Source: an uncultured Candidatus Saccharibacteria bacterium
GTDB taxonomy: Bacteria; Patescibacteriota; Saccharimonadia; Saccharimonadales; Saccharimonadaceae
DNA: 64,000 bases
Assembly (NCBI GenBank): GCA_946408595.1
Contig: CAMJSX010000003.1
Coordinates: forward strand, 1-64,000
Direction: 5' to 3'
The notes under the pieces were generated by a model. That model was not told the DNA's origin, did no database searches, and was given only the letters and a program-made list of their open reading frames with translations. The translations under genes and the position numbers were made by a program. Each line of letters begins with the position of its first letter. Positions within the stretch are counted from its first letter, which is position 1. Positions 11,182 through 20,464 of this stretch are shown one piece after another.

Positions 11182-13896
11182 TTATTTGTTAACTAGACAA
11201 CGCATAGACATACCATATCGACGAGCACCCATCAAACTTGAATTCGCACTTACATTATCGTTATTTAAATTCATAGTATACATATAGCTATCATTATTAC
11301 GAAAACCATAATATGTAGATGACCAAAGGACAAGAGTGCTATCGGCAGACATAATACCACCAAGACTACCAAGAGCAAATCCAGCTGGAGCTCTAGATAA
11401 ATTGTATTGTACACCGGTAGTATCTGAAGCAGTTTTTGATGAACCACCGTTACTACAACTAGAGTCATAAGCTAAACATAAATTATGGAATTCTCCACCA
11501 GAACCACCAGTAGGTAGACGCCAGCCGGCCGGACAAATATCATGAGTGGCATCTGACGTGCTGCTATTATCGCAAATAGTACCGGCGCTGACAGCACAAT
11601 AATTATAGTAGATACCTACCTTACCGCTTCCGTTACCGTATGGCGTTCCATTGGTATTATTCTTGTAAGCCGTGATAATTTGCGGAGAGGTATAACTGTC
11701 GATCGCTGTTACGTCGGTTGCATTACTAGCGAGCGAAGCTAAAGCATTATCTGGCGCATTGGTGGTGGCGCTATTTAGATTAGCTTTGACGCTGGAGTTA
11801 GAAATATCAAGTTTCATATTATCTAGCATCCAAACGTTGCCATCAGCCAATTTAGCAATGGTGTAACTTTCATTGTCACGATTATCTGGAATGTGATAGG
11901 CTTGACCAGTAGTCATGGAATTAAGCACATTTGTTAGTTCCCGAGAGTTAAACGAATCAAAATCCTGCAAATACTCTACATCATCAATCGTCGGGACAGA
12001 TCTAACGCAGCGGACTGAGTACCCGATGTACTTGAGGACGTTATTCGTCCCGGGGTAGACGTTGCTACTGGCTAAGAGCAGGTTGTAGGCGAGGGCACTA
12101 TTGCCAGCGGACGACGACCAATAGAGGCCGCTGCTGCTACGACTGAGCGCCTGGGCACCATCCCAGCGCCCGGAGTAAACAAAGTTGTTTGGATAGGCTC
12201 TTATGGCGTTAGAAGCATTAGTACCTTCTGGAGTTCCTGTATAATATGGTCGGGTTTGGCTTGAAGTATTAGCCGGTTCTGCACCTACAATAGCTAGGCT
12301 TAATGCCCAGAACTCACTATTTGCTGCATTGTTCTTATCACCACCTTTTGGCAAATGCCAACCAGCTGGACATAGATCGCCAGTTACTGAGTTGTTGTTG
12401 GTGGAAAAGCCAAGTGTACCATTACCAGCCGTAGCAGAATACCAGTTGTAGTAGTTGCCATAGCCGTACCATTTGGAAGTAGCGTTGTTAGCACTATAAC
12501 TTGCGGTGAGGCTAGAGTCTGAAAGTCTGGCGTTATTGGTATTTAGCATAGTTTGGTCATAGCAGGCAGCACTATTGCTAGTACACCAAGTACCACTATT
12601 TGAAGCAGCTAAGTGGGTAGCGATAGTATTGTTAGCATAATCTGTCTTTAATGTAACGATATTGTTGTTATTTGTATCATGTAGTGGGTTATGGGTATTT
12701 GTGGTAGTAAGGGTGGCGGTGTTGTCTAGTCTTAAGTTTTCTATCATCCACCAGTTACCATCAGCTAGTTTAGCTACAGCGTAGACATCATGGTCTCGTT
12801 CATCTTCTAGTGCAATTACGGTACCATTTGGAGCTGAAGTGTAGGTTGAGTAGTTAGTGGAGTTAAAGGTTTGCATGGTGACGCCTGTTTCTTTAGCAAT
12901 CCAGACTGGGTATAAAACTGCGCCACCTGAGACATCTAAGCCACGTGCATCTTGCGGGTTAGTGGAGATAGTTTCGTTTGGACCATAGATGATTGGGCTA
13001 GTAGCAGTTGTGGCATCAAAGGAAGTACTCCAACCAGCAAAGCCATAGCCTTCACGTTTGAAGTTAGGAGCACGAAGGGTAACAGTAGAGTTAGCAGAAG
13101 CAGATTGTCTACCAGCTTTTGGTGAAGCGGCATGAAGAGCCTCGGTATAACCTAGTGAACTCATATCACCTTCTATATCGCTAGTGTTTGGAGCATAGAT
13201 AATATAGTTGGCAGTTAGAAGATTCGAAGGAATTGGAGCGACAGGTTTATTAGAATTATCTACCATATTCGGATGCACAAGTGTGTATTTAACTTTGCCA
13301 ATATAGGTTCCAGCAGCCTGTGTGCCAGAGATCCTCACGCCATAAGTAGCTAGAATTGATGTACCAGTACCATTAGTACCATCAGTAGAAGAAGGAAAAC
13401 TAACAATCTTAGTATAAGTAGATGGGATTAAGTGTTGACTGTTAAAGCTATTTTCAATAGTTAAACTACTTGGAAGATATGAAGTAGTATCTTTTGATAT
13501 CTTCATAGACCAATGTGAAGTAGTATTACCAGCTGATGCATCAGTACCAGTAGGAATAGATAGTTCATTATCTCCTAGCATACTAGTAGCACCATATTCA
13601 TCTCCTGAATATCCTATAGCATATAGAGCAAATCCTGAAGCATCATTACATTTAACTGTGAATTTAGTACTACCTAGGCTATCCGTATAAGTACCATTGC
13701 CCATACTATCACTATGTGGAGTGACAATAGTAGAAGTCAGAGAACAAGCTTCTGAGACATGGACAGTGGCAGTGGCGGAAGAGGAGGGGTCGGCAACTGG
13801 AGTGGCAAATACGGAAGAAGACAGGACAAAACCTATCGCTAAAACAATAAAACTAATTGAAAGAAAACTAAATTTTTTAGCACGACTATTATTCAT
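11182..13896 (-). CDS. large secreted surface protein with InlB-like repeat and two FISUMP domains
   Basis: This 904-residue protein starts with a signal peptide (hydrophobic stretch, cleavage near VFATPVA). A conserved N-terminal beta domain follows (about residues 30-215: VSEACSLTS ... KVKYTLVHPN). Then comes an InlB/Listeria-Bacteroides-type repeat (GYGFAGWSTSF ... LYPVWIAK, about 275-340). Two FISUMP domains complete it (about 365-650 and 665-900), each with KLADGNxWMxxN, CPAGWxLPxGG and a C-terminal SVRC or SMRC. FISUMP domains are known from Fibrobacter and from many CPR surface proteins; binding function is inferred. No sorting motif is seen. The ATG at 13896 is set by an extended -10 seven bases upstream; an earlier in-frame start would cover the promoter. 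Confidence 0.88.
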   Translation of the reverse strand: MNNSRAKKFSFLSISFIVLAIGFVLSSSVFATPVADPSSSATATVHVSEACSLTSTIVTPHSDSMGNGTYTDSLGSTKFTVKCNDASGFALYAIGYSGDEYGATSMLGDNELSIPTGTDASAGNTTSHWSMKISKDTTSYLPSSLTIENSFNSQHLIPSTYTKIVSFPSSTDGTNGTGTSILATYGVRISGTQAAGTYIGKVKYTLVHPNMVDNSNKPVAPIPSNLLTANYIIYAPNTSDIEGDMSSLGYTEALHAASPKAGRQSASANSTVTLRAPNFKREGYGFAGWSTSFDATTATSPIIYGPNETISTNPQDARGLDVSGGAVLYPVWIAKETGVTMQTFNSTNYSTYTSAPNGTVIALEDERDHDVYAVAKLADGNWWMIENLRLDNTATLTTTNTHNPLHDTNNNNIVTLKTDYANNTIATHLAASNSGTWCTSNSAACYDQTMLNTNNARLSDSSLTASYSANNATSKWYGYGNYYNWYSATAGNGTLGFSTNNNSVTGDLCPAGWHLPKGGDKNNAANSEFWALSLAIVGAEPANTSSQTRPYYTGTPEGTNASNAIRAYPNNFVYSGRWDGAQALSRSSSGLYWSSSAGNSALAYNLLLASSNVYPGTNNVLKYIGYSVRCVRSVPTIDDVEYLQDFDSFNSRELTNVLNSMTTGQAYHIPDNRDNESYTIAKLADGNVWMLDNMKLDISNSSVKANLNSATTNAPDNALASLASNATDVTAIDSYTSPQIITAYKNNTNGTPYGNGSGKVGIYYNYCAVSAGTICDNSSTSDATHDICPAGWRLPTGGSGGEFHNLCLAYDSSCSNGGSSKTASDTTGVQYNLSRAPAGFALGSLGGIMSADSTLVLWSSTYYGFRNNDSYMYTMNLNNDNVSANSSLMGARRYGMSMRCLVNK

Positions 13897-13903
13897 ATAT
13901 ATT

Positions 13904-13912
13904 ATTATAGCA
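13904..13912 (-). promoter_or_regulatory. extended -10, near-leaderless, surface-protein gene
   Basis: On the minus strand TGCTATAAT is followed by seven bases and the ATG at 13896, giving a predicted leader of a single base. Confidence 0.75.
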
Positions 13913-13963
13913 TAAGTGTTTAAAAACAATAAAAAATAGGCATTTTTGCCTAAATACTCTAAG

Positions 13964-14039
13964 TGGTGGAGTATGCGGGACTTAAACCCGCGACCTCTAC
14001 AATGCGAATGTAGCGCTCTATCAGCTGAGCTAATACCCC
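13964..14039 (-). tRNA. tRNA-Ala (anticodon CGC)
   Basis: A 76-nt cloverleaf on the minus strand with CCA encoded. The acceptor GGGGTAT pairs with ATACTCC and contains the G3-U70 wobble pair that identifies alanine tRNAs. The anticodon loop is TTCGCAT. An extended -10 (TGCTATAAT) lies just upstream, overlapping the end of glyA. Confidence 0.95.
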
Positions 14040-14061
14040 AACACTATTATTATAGCATAAT

Positions 14062-15432
14062 TTATAGGCTTGGTACAGGAAATTTAAGGGCCAAGTCACG
14101 TACCGATTGGCGAATAGCACCAAGTTCATCGCTGTATTTATTAAGGCTTTCTTCAGTTTCAGCCTTCACACAAATCTTAGCGACTTGTTTCATGTATTTA
14201 GCGATTTCTTGCATTTCTTTGATGCCAAGACCACGTGTAGTAATGGCCGGTGTACCAAGGCGCACGCCAGATGGACGGAAGGCTGCACCTTTGTCATGTG
14301 GCAAAGAATTGGCATTTAAAGTCAACCCTACCATATCCAGCGCCTTTTCGTAGATTTTGCCATCAAATCCAAAGCTGTCCTTAACGTTAACTAGAATCAA
14401 ATGGTTTTCAGTGCCACCACCCTGCAAGATGAAACCATTCTCTTTCAAACTATCGGCCAGAGCCTTGGCATTTTTCACGATATTTTCAGCATAAGTTTTA
14501 AACTCTGGTTTAAGAGCCTCACCAAAAGCCACAGCCTTAGCTGCGATAACGTGTTCTAATGGACCACCTTGTGTACCTGGGAAAACCGCACGATCAATCA
14601 AAATTGGGAGATTTGCGAGAGTTTTTTCTGGTTTTTTGAGCGGGGAAGCAACGTTCCCTTTAGTCAAGATCAGACCACCTCGCGGACCACGCAATGTCTT
14701 ATGTGTAGTAGTCGTCATCAAATCAAAACCAAAATCTAGAGGATTTGGGTGTACGCCAGCCGCAATCAAGCCTGCTACGTGAGCCATATCGGCCATCAGC
14801 AGCACTTCATATCCAGCCTTTTCAGCCACTTTTTCACGAATCTTTGCTACGCGCGCAAAATCCGGAATTTTCATAAAGGCCGAATAACCAACCAAAATCA
14901 ATTTTGGCAAATGTTCAAGTGCTAGACGTTCCAATTCATCATAATCAATATCACCATCATTCGTGACGCCATAACCAATAAAATTATAAACGTGCGCGCT
15001 CATGGTCACTTTAGCACCGTGGGTCAAATGTCCACCAGCCGGCAGTGACATTCCAAGCACCGTGTCACCTGGTTCGAGCCAAGCAAAATACACTGCATTA
15101 TTGGCCTGTGCACCAGAATGCGGTTGCACATTAGCGTGGTCAGCATGGAACAACCGGCAGGCCCGGTCAATCGCTAAACGCTCAATCCGGTCAACATTAT
15201 CTTGCCCGCCATAATAACGATAATTTGGCAGAATCTCTTCTGCAATCTTGTCTTCTTTCCAACCGGGAATTCCTTCAAAACTCGGATAACCCTCCGAATA
15301 TTTATTAGTGAGTACCGATCCCATGGCTAAAAGCACATCTTTACTTACATAGTTTTCGCTAGGAATGAGCTCCAGCCCCTCGCTCTGGCGTTTTTTCTCG
15401 CTCTCAATCAAGTCAAATACTAAATCTTTCAT
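14062..15432 (-). CDS. glyA: serine hydroxymethyltransferase
   Basis: The PLP enzyme interconverts serine and glycine while charging tetrahydrofolate to methylene-THF, the one-carbon donor used by ThyA. The 456 residues show [36 protein letters not shown] and the PLP lysine in [14 protein letters not shown]. Length is somewhat above the usual 415-430. It is the third gene of thyA-folA-glyA, eight bases after folA, with an AAGGAG site before the ATG. Together the three enzymes complete the thymidylate cycle. Confidence 0.97.
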   Translation of the reverse strand: MKDLVFDLIESEKKRQSEGLELIPSENYVSKDVLLAMGSVLTNKYSEGYPSFEGIPGWKEDKIAEEILPNYRYYGGQDNVDRIERLAIDRACRLFHADHANVQPHSGAQANNAVYFAWLEPGDTVLGMSLPAGGHLTHGAKVTMSAHVYNFIGYGVTNDGDIDYDELERLALEHLPKLILVGYSAFMKIPDFARVAKIREKVAEKAGYEVLLMADMAHVAGLIAAGVHPNPLDFGFDLMTTTTHKTLRGPRGGLILTKGNVASPLKKPEKTLANLPILIDRAVFPGTQGGPLEHVIAAKAVAFGEALKPEFKTYAENIVKNAKALADSLKENGFILQGGGTENHLILVNVKDSFGFDGKIYEKALDMVGLTLNANSLPHDKGAAFRPSGVRLGTPAITTRGLGIKEMQEIAKYMKQVAKICVKAETEESLNKYSDELGAIRQSVRDLALKFPVPSL

Positions 15433-15440
15433 ATTTCTCC

Positions 15441-15917
15441 TTATTTTAAAGTATATTTAGCGAAAACATAGTTTAGATCATTTTCGGAACCTTTCTTTAT
15501 AATCTTTTTTGTGTACTTTTTCTTATCAAATTCAGGGAAATATACGTCGGCTTCGGCGCTAGCGTCGATTTCAGTCAAATATAAATGCTTGGCATAAGGC
15601 AAAGATTCACGATAGATCGTAGCCCCGCCACAAATAAACAACTCTTCAGAATCATCTTGGTGTTCTTTCAAAAATGCATGCAAATCATTCACCGGAGTGA
15701 CACCCTCAGGTAATTCCTCAGTACTAAACGACGCAACATAGTTTTTACGATTTGGCAATGGCCTACCGATGCTTTCGAGCGTCTTTTTACCCATTAAAAT
15801 TGGATGCCCAGTAGTAGTCTCCTTAAAGAACTTCATGTCTTCTTTAATGTGGAAAACTAAGCCGTTTTTCAGGCCAAGTTCACGATTTTTACCAATAGCT
15901 GCAATAATACTAATCAT
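15441..15917 (-). CDS. folA: dihydrofolate reductase
   Basis: DHFR regenerates tetrahydrofolate from the dihydrofolate made by ThyA, using NADPH. The 158-residue product shows the standard start [14 protein letters not shown], the segment [34 protein letters not shown] for NADPH contact, and [14 protein letters not shown]. In the substrate-binding helix the acidic residue is E in KEDMKFFK. It lies two bases after thyA. Confidence 0.96.
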   Translation of the reverse strand: MISIIAAIGKNRELGLKNGLVFHIKEDMKFFKETTTGHPILMGKKTLESIGRPLPNRKNYVASFSTEELPEGVTPVNDLHAFLKEHQDDSEELFICGGATIYRESLPYAKHLYLTEIDASAEADVYFPEFDKKKYTKKIIKKGSENDLNYVFAKYTLK

Positions 15918-15919
15918 TT

Positions 15920-16885
15920 TTACTCCGTAACCGGCATGGAAATCGTGCCAAGATTCTCATAACCCTCTAGTTTAATGTCTTTCAATGCACGCGAACTGTC
16001 AAATTGGTAAAAATCTTTAATCTCCGGATTAATCCAGAGCTTAGGCGCTTTTGGCAAGGTGCCATTTTTTACTGCTTCATCGTAGCGGCGAATCTGTTCC
16101 TTAATCCCATCAACTTGATTTTCATAAATATGTGCATCATTAGTAATAAAAGTCATCTGCCCTGGCTTAGCCCCGATACACTGAGCAATTAGATAACAAA
16201 GCACTGCATACTGAGCAATATTAAATGGTAGGCCCAAAGGGACATCAGAAGAGCGTGAAGTTACTAGGACATTAAGATGCCCATCAATCAAATTCCATTG
16301 TGAATTCCAAACACAGGAAGGTAGTGCTGCAGTCTCCAGCCACTCATTTTGCCAGAGCGACATAATCATGCGCCGATTACCAGGGTTCTCTTTCAAGGTG
16401 GCAATCAAATTATCAATTAAACTATATCTTTTAACAATCCAGCCATAGGCAGTTCCGATGGTGTGCGCGAAATCTTCCTTCTTCTCATTTGGATGGTTTT
16501 TGGCATAGATTTCATTGATATTTCGTCCCTGATAAGTGCCATCTTCGGCAATCTCCCATTCGTTCCAAATCTTAATCCCGCGGTCGTGTAGCCAGCGCAC
16601 ATCATTGGAAGCTTGTTGATAAATCCAGAGCATTTCAAGCGTCGCTGTTTTAAAGGCCACCTTTTTTGACACCAAAATAGGGAATTCCTCCTCCAGATTA
16701 AACTGCAACACTTGATGTGGCAAACGAATTGTACGAGATTCGGAGGCACCTTGAGCAGCATGATCGGGAATAGCCGTAGCGACCTTTTTGTCGCGATGAT
16801 CAGATTTTTTGTAATTGACGATTTTTTCGCCATGCTCCAAAATGCGCCGACAAAGGTCAATATATTGATCGTCAAATTTGCTCAT
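15920..16885 (-). CDS. thyA: thymidylate synthase, Bacillus subtilis ThyA-like branch
   Basis: ThyA methylates dUMP to dTMP with methylene-THF as donor and reductant. The catalytic Cys is in LPSCVWNSQW, and the dUMP-binding block is RSSDVPLGLPFNIAQYA. The motif around the Cys (SCVW rather than PCHxxxQF) and the RSxD block resemble, from memory, the B. subtilis ThyA/phage phi3T branch rather than the E. coli type. The 321-residue start at 16885 follows GGAGGA; an in-frame ATG 21 bp upstream would overlap this site. A TGCTATAAT promoter lies just upstream and serves the three-gene operon. Confidence 0.93.
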   Translation of the reverse strand: MSKFDDQYIDLCRRILEHGEKIVNYKKSDHRDKKVATAIPDHAAQGASESRTIRLPHQVLQFNLEEEFPILVSKKVAFKTATLEMLWIYQQASNDVRWLHDRGIKIWNEWEIAEDGTYQGRNINEIYAKNHPNEKKEDFAHTIGTAYGWIVKRYSLIDNLIATLKENPGNRRMIMSLWQNEWLETAALPSCVWNSQWNLIDGHLNVLVTSRSSDVPLGLPFNIAQYAVLCYLIAQCIGAKPGQMTFITNDAHIYENQVDGIKEQIRRYDEAVKNGTLPKAPKLWINPEIKDFYQFDSSRALKDIKLEGYENLGTISMPVTE

Positions 16886-16904
16886 ATTTCCTCCAGTTTT
16901 TATC

Positions 16905-16913
16905 ATTATAGCA
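16905..16913 (-). promoter_or_regulatory. extended -10 promoter of thyA-folA-glyA
   Basis: Minus-strand TGCTATAAT lies 19 nt before the thyA ATG and leaves a leader of about 13 nt that carries the GGAGGA site. Confidence 0.75.
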
Positions 16914-16926
16914 TAAAAACAAGCAG

Positions 16927-16956
16927 AAAAATGCCCCGATTCATACGAATCGGGGC
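16927..16956 (-). terminator. terminator of the HD-domain gene
   Basis: A perfect 10-bp stem (GCCCCGATTC / GAATCGGGGC) with a four-base loop is followed, on the minus strand, by ATTTTT. It separates the HD gene from thyA. Confidence 0.85.
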
Positions 16957-16968
16957 TGGTCTAGGGGG

Positions 16969-17817
16969 TCAGTGTTTGTAGTCCTCTTCTCTCCAATGAT
17001 ACCAGTGACCATTGATGAGCAGAGTATACATGACGAGAATGGCTGTGAAAAAGCCGGTATCGTCAAAATGGTTGAGTCCGCGAATGTGGAGATGATCAAT
17101 CGTCCACATTTCGGAAGCTTTGCGATATCCCTTAACAGAACAGTAATCGCAAATGTTCATTTCGGTCTTGTCGCGTTCAGATGCATCTTTATTATTGATG
17201 TGCATCATCGGTGAACGTTGGATTAGGTCGAGAGTCAAAGTCGCGATAATGGCGGACGTTTTGTCAGCCATATAGATGAGTCGACCGCACGGTGTACTTT
17301 GATTGTTCATTTCATTGAACAGCTGCAGGACATGTTGCTTGAATTCAAGGGTATCAGCAGGGTAATACAACAGGTATTCCTTCAGATACTCATCTTCGAG
17401 CATAGCCTTCATGGCATCATCACAACTACCATTGTCAGGCCAATCCCCGATACGATTCTCGGGAAGATCGTGAATTCTAGCAACTTCTAAAATTTCACGA
17501 TAAGAATAAGAGTTTTTAATCTTATTCTTCACCTGGTTATTGATAGACATGGCTCCATCGATGAGCGCAATCACTAAATTGGTGTGTGCTGCTACCGATT
17601 CGAACACCTGATTGTAATCAGCCAGCTTATAACGTACGTTATAGCTACGACCGACAAAGGAAGCTTTGGTGACTTCCTGAATGTGCTTGGCCATCATATA
17701 GACCGGATCTGCTTCGTGACATGCATAGAATTCACAAGCCGGGTTGATTTTTGCTTCTTCTTTCATGATTCGTCTGTATTCGTGATACAGATCAATCAAA
17801 GTAACAATTTCTTTCAT
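16969..17817 (-). CDS. HD-domain phosphohydrolase-like protein
   Basis: The 282-residue protein carries an HD-type metal-binding pattern: His in ESVAAHTNL, the HD pair in VARIHDLPENRIGDWPDNG, and a later Asp in YMADKTSAI. Such domains often hydrolyse nucleotide phosphates; the order most resembles the YfbR/HD_3 group. The position upstream of thyA-folA-glyA suggests a role in nucleotide supply, but substrate is unknown. It has its own extended -10 promoter and a leader of about 44 nt with GGGAGG before the ATG, unlike its leaderless divergent neighbour. Confidence 0.65.
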   Translation of the reverse strand: MKEIVTLIDLYHEYRRIMKEEAKINPACEFYACHEADPVYMMAKHIQEVTKASFVGRSYNVRYKLADYNQVFESVAAHTNLVIALIDGAMSINNQVKNKIKNSYSYREILEVARIHDLPENRIGDWPDNGSCDDAMKAMLEDEYLKEYLLYYPADTLEFKQHVLQLFNEMNNQSTPCGRLIYMADKTSAIIATLTLDLIQRSPMMHINNKDASERDKTEMNICDYCSVKGYRKASEMWTIDHLHIRGLNHFDDTGFFTAILVMYTLLINGHWYHWREEDYKH

Positions 17818-17866
17818 CGATATAACCTCCCTAGATGTTAATGTACGCCCCCTAGTGCGTTACTCT

Positions 17867-17875
17867 ATTATAGCA
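17867..17875 (-). promoter_or_regulatory. extended -10 promoter of the HD-domain gene
   Basis: Minus-strand TGCTATAAT, back to back with the consensus promoter at 17880-17908. The two elements are separated by four bases. Confidence 0.7.
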
Positions 17876-17879
17876 TATC

Positions 17880-17908
17880 TTGACAAAAAAAGCAAGTTGT
17901 GGTATAAT
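17880..17908 (+). promoter_or_regulatory. full consensus sigma70 promoter, leaderless sortase gene
   Basis: TTGACA, a 17-bp spacer and TATAAT, with TGG extending the -10. The ATG begins six bases after the -10, which places the predicted +1 on the A of the start codon. This is the clearest case of a leaderless arrangement in the window. Confidence 0.92.
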
Positions 17909-17914
17909 GAAAAT

Positions 17915-18568
17915 ATGAGTATTGGGAAACGTTTTTTTATTCTGTTGTTTTCTAGCTTTGTGGGCATTATTTCGAATCCAGAACTACCATTTGCATCTGA
18001 TTCAGTGGCCCTAACTGATATTTCTGGTGCCGTTGAAACGGTGGTGGAAGTGTCAGAACCTGTAAAAACTGTATCTGAAACCAAAACTGAACCAATAATA
18101 ACTACTGCCCCTGTAACTACTACCCCTGTAGTGAAAACCGCACCTGCCCATGTGGAGACACCTCAAATTAATCGCATTAATATTGCTGGTCGCTCGATTG
18201 AATTCATTAATGTTGATAGCACTGAATTAGACGCAAAAGACCACGTTAACAGATATAAATCTAAATTCTTGTACGGCCATAATTCATCAAATGTTTTTAG
18301 AGCTCTATATGATATGAATGAAGGTGATACTTTTAGCTTGACCGAAAATGGTGTAACGAAGAATTACGTGGTAAAAGCAAGAGTAATCTATGAAAAAATA
18401 GATGGCTACACCTTAAAACTTAATGCCCAAACCATCAAAATGTCCGTTGTGGCAAAAGCAAGATATAGTGGCGTCAATTATGATCTGTCACTCATGACCT
18501 GTTATGGCACGTCCTACGGCAATGGCGACGCTTCTCATCGTTTAGTATTATTTGCGAGTGCAATTTAG
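17915..18568 (+). CDS. secreted or anchored sortase-family protein
   Basis: The 217-residue product has an N-terminal signal or anchor segment (about residues 5-25), then a Thr/Pro/Val-rich linker (about 40-80), then a compact sortase domain. Catalytic residues are His in FLYGHNSSN, Cys in LMTCYGTS and Arg in ASHRLVLFA. The same Cys-to-His-Arg spacing occurs in the sortase at 54833. The ATG at 17915 is fixed by the promoter six bases upstream; an earlier in-frame ATG lies before the promoter. It sits next to the GH25 lysozyme gene, consistent with wall work. Confidence 0.83.
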   Translation: MSIGKRFFILLFSSFVGIISNPELPFASDSVALTDISGAVETVVEVSEPVKTVSETKTEPIITTAPVTTTPVVKTAPAHVETPQINRINIAGRSIEFINVDSTELDAKDHVNRYKSKFLYGHNSSNVFRALYDMNEGDTFSLTENGVTKNYVVKARVIYEKIDGYTLKLNAQTIKMSVVAKARYSGVNYDLSLMTCYGTSYGNGDASHRLVLFASAI

Positions 18569-18571
18569 ATA

Positions 18572-18580
18572 TGCTATAAT
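18572..18580 (+). promoter_or_regulatory. extended -10, leaderless GH25 gene
   Basis: TGCTATAAT lies four bases after the upstream stop codon, and six bases separate it from the ATG at 18587. Confidence 0.8.
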
Positions 18581-18586
18581 CAGCTT

Positions 18587-19318
18587 ATGATTAAGCGATT
18601 ATTGGGGTGGCTTCTAATTGTGGGGTTACTGGTAGGCTTAGGCCTTTGGGGATACTTTGCAGTCAGGAATCGTCAACTCAATATCAACAATTTCTTTGTT
18701 GGTGGTCAAATCTTGGGCGTAGACGTTTCCTCATACCAAGAAGATGTCGATTTCAAGCGCTTAAAAGAGCAGGATGTAGAATTTGTCTATATCAAAGCGA
18801 CAGAAGGCAGCTCGCACGTGGACAAATCTTTCAAAGAAAAATGGTCCGCCGTGGAAGAAGCCGGGATTCTAGCCGGCGCATACCACTATTTTTCCTATAA
18901 ATCTAGTGGTACTACTCAAGCAGAAAATTTCATTAAGACTATTGGCGATTTGGACGGCCGGTTAATCCCTGCAGTAGATATGGAGCTCACCGCAGAAGAA
19001 GTGTACAATCCTCCCGAAAAAGAAGAAGTGGTGCGAGGTCTTAAAGCCTTTCTGGCAGTCGTAGAAGAAAAATATGGCGTCAAACCTCTAATTTATGCGC
19101 AAAAAGATTATTATGATAAATACTTGGCTGAAGACTTTTCAAGTTATCCACGCTGGGCGAGGAACGTCTTTTATCCTGTGTATGTTGATGCCGGCGAAGA
19201 TTGGTTAGTTTGGCAATACAATGATCGCGGCGTGCTAGAAGGATATAGTGGCGAGAAATATATCGATCTCAATATCGTGAATAGCAAATTCGGTCTAGAC
19301 TCATTGAAAATGCCATGA
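18587..19318 (+). CDS. GH25 family lysozyme (muramidase), membrane anchored
   Basis: GH25 enzymes cut the MurNAc-GlcNAc bond of peptidoglycan. After one N-terminal membrane segment (about residues 5-25) the domain starts with GVDVSSYQ, followed by FVYIKATEG, AGAYHYFSY, PAVDMEL, KPLIYAQKDYY and WLVWQYNDRG. The acidic residues of DVSSYQ and VDMEL are the expected catalytic positions. The 243-residue length fits a single-domain enzyme. It may remodel the cell's own wall or act on a host wall. Confidence 0.93.
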   Translation: MIKRLLGWLLIVGLLVGLGLWGYFAVRNRQLNINNFFVGGQILGVDVSSYQEDVDFKRLKEQDVEFVYIKATEGSSHVDKSFKEKWSAVEEAGILAGAYHYFSYKSSGTTQAENFIKTIGDLDGRLIPAVDMELTAEEVYNPPEKEEVVRGLKAFLAVVEEKYGVKPLIYAQKDYYDKYLAEDFSSYPRWARNVFYPVYVDAGEDWLVWQYNDRGVLEGYSGEKYIDLNIVNSKFGLDSLKMP

Positions 19319-19332
19319 TATAATTAAGAAAA

Positions 19333-19408
19333 GGGGTGTTAGCTCATTTGGTAGAGCGCTTCCATGGCATGGAAGAGGTGAGGAGTTCGAGCCTCCTACA
19401 CTCCACCA
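19333..19408 (+). tRNA. tRNA-Ala (anticodon GGC)
   Basis: 76 nt with encoded CCA. GGGGTGT pairs with ACACTCC, including G3-U70; the anticodon loop is ATGGCAT. The promoter is TGATATAAT at 19316-19324, in which TGA is also the stop codon of the GH25 gene. Confidence 0.95.
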
Positions 19409-19430
19409 TTTTTTATTGTCAAAATTATTG

Positions 19431-19439
19431 TGATATAAT
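19431..19439 (+). promoter_or_regulatory. extended -10, leaderless trpS
   Basis: TGATATAAT is followed by six bases and the ATG of trpS. Confidence 0.8.
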
Positions 19440-19445
19440 GAATAC

Positions 19446-20462
19446 ATGAAGACGATTTTAACAGGAATTAGAGCAAATTCGGTATTAACTTTAGGGAATT
19501 ACTTGGGCGCCTTACTCCCAATGGTGAGGTTGGCCAACAAGTATTCTGGTGACGATGAATACCAAGTAAACATTTTTGTGCCAGATTTGCATTCCATTAT
19601 TTCAGAAGTGGACGGAGATTTGCAAGAAAACATCATTCGCACTCTAAAATACTGGTTAGCAGCCGGATTAAAGCTTGATAAAAACGTCCATGTTTATCGT
19701 CAAAGTTATGTCCCGGCGCATTCCGAATTGTGTTGGATTCTAAACTGTGTTGCCACGATGGGCGAGACTTCACGCATGACGCAATACAAGGAAAAATCCG
19801 AAGGTCGCGAGAGCTGCAATGTGGGAATTTTTGATTATCCGATATTGATGGCCGCTGATATCCTTCTATATTCAGCACAGTATGTGCCAATTGGCGAGGA
19901 TCAATTCCAACATATCGAGCTTGCCAGAAATATTGCGATGCGTTTCAATCATAAATATGGCGAAGTATTCACTGTGCCAGTAAGCACGGCTGAGCAGGTC
20001 AAATTTATGGGTGTAGATGAAGGTATCCGCATTAGAGACCTTCTAAATCCTGAGAAAAAAATGAGCAAATCTACCGCTGCCGCCGGGTCAAAGATTATGT
20101 TAGACGACTCCCCGGAGCTGGCAGCCAAGAAAATTATGTCAGCAACTACTGATTCGTATGGCAAAGTCAAATTCGACATGTGGGCGCAACCAGGGATTTC
20201 GAACTTACTACAGATCGAGGCTTTATTAACAGATACGCCACTCCAAGACGTCATTTCAACTTGGGCTGGCGAAACACGCTACGGCGAGTTGAAAAAGAAA
20301 GTAGCCTCATCCGTGTCGCAAACGTTAGAAGAATTCCAAAAACGTCTTTCGGAGATTTCAGACGAGCAAGTATTGATGATATTAGGGATGGGCGAAAATT
20401 ACGCAAACGAAATAGCCGATGCCAAACTTAAAGAAGTCCAAAAAGCCGTACGCTTAAGATAA
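19446..20462 (+). CDS. trpS: tryptophanyl-tRNA synthetase
   Basis: Class I synthetase that charges tRNA-Trp. The first motif is LTLGNYLGAL (HIGH-like, about residue 15); the second is KKMSKS near residue 205. Other family marks are MGETSRMTQYKEKS, PILMAADILLY and PIGEDQFQHIELARNIA. The 338 residues are the normal length. A GLEQ-like tRNA-binding C-terminal half follows. It starts a run of housekeeping genes (pseudouridine synthase, holB-like) separated by two bases or overlapping. Confidence 0.96.
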   Translation: MKTILTGIRANSVLTLGNYLGALLPMVRLANKYSGDDEYQVNIFVPDLHSIISEVDGDLQENIIRTLKYWLAAGLKLDKNVHVYRQSYVPAHSELCWILNCVATMGETSRMTQYKEKSEGRESCNVGIFDYPILMAADILLYSAQYVPIGEDQFQHIELARNIAMRFNHKYGEVFTVPVSTAEQVKFMGVDEGIRIRDLLNPEKKMSKSTAAAGSKIMLDDSPELAAKKIMSATTDSYGKVKFDMWAQPGISNLLQIEALLTDTPLQDVISTWAGETRYGELKKKVASSVSQTLEEFQKRLSEISDEQVLMILGMGENYANEIADAKLKEVQKAVRLR

Positions 20463-20464
20463 TC

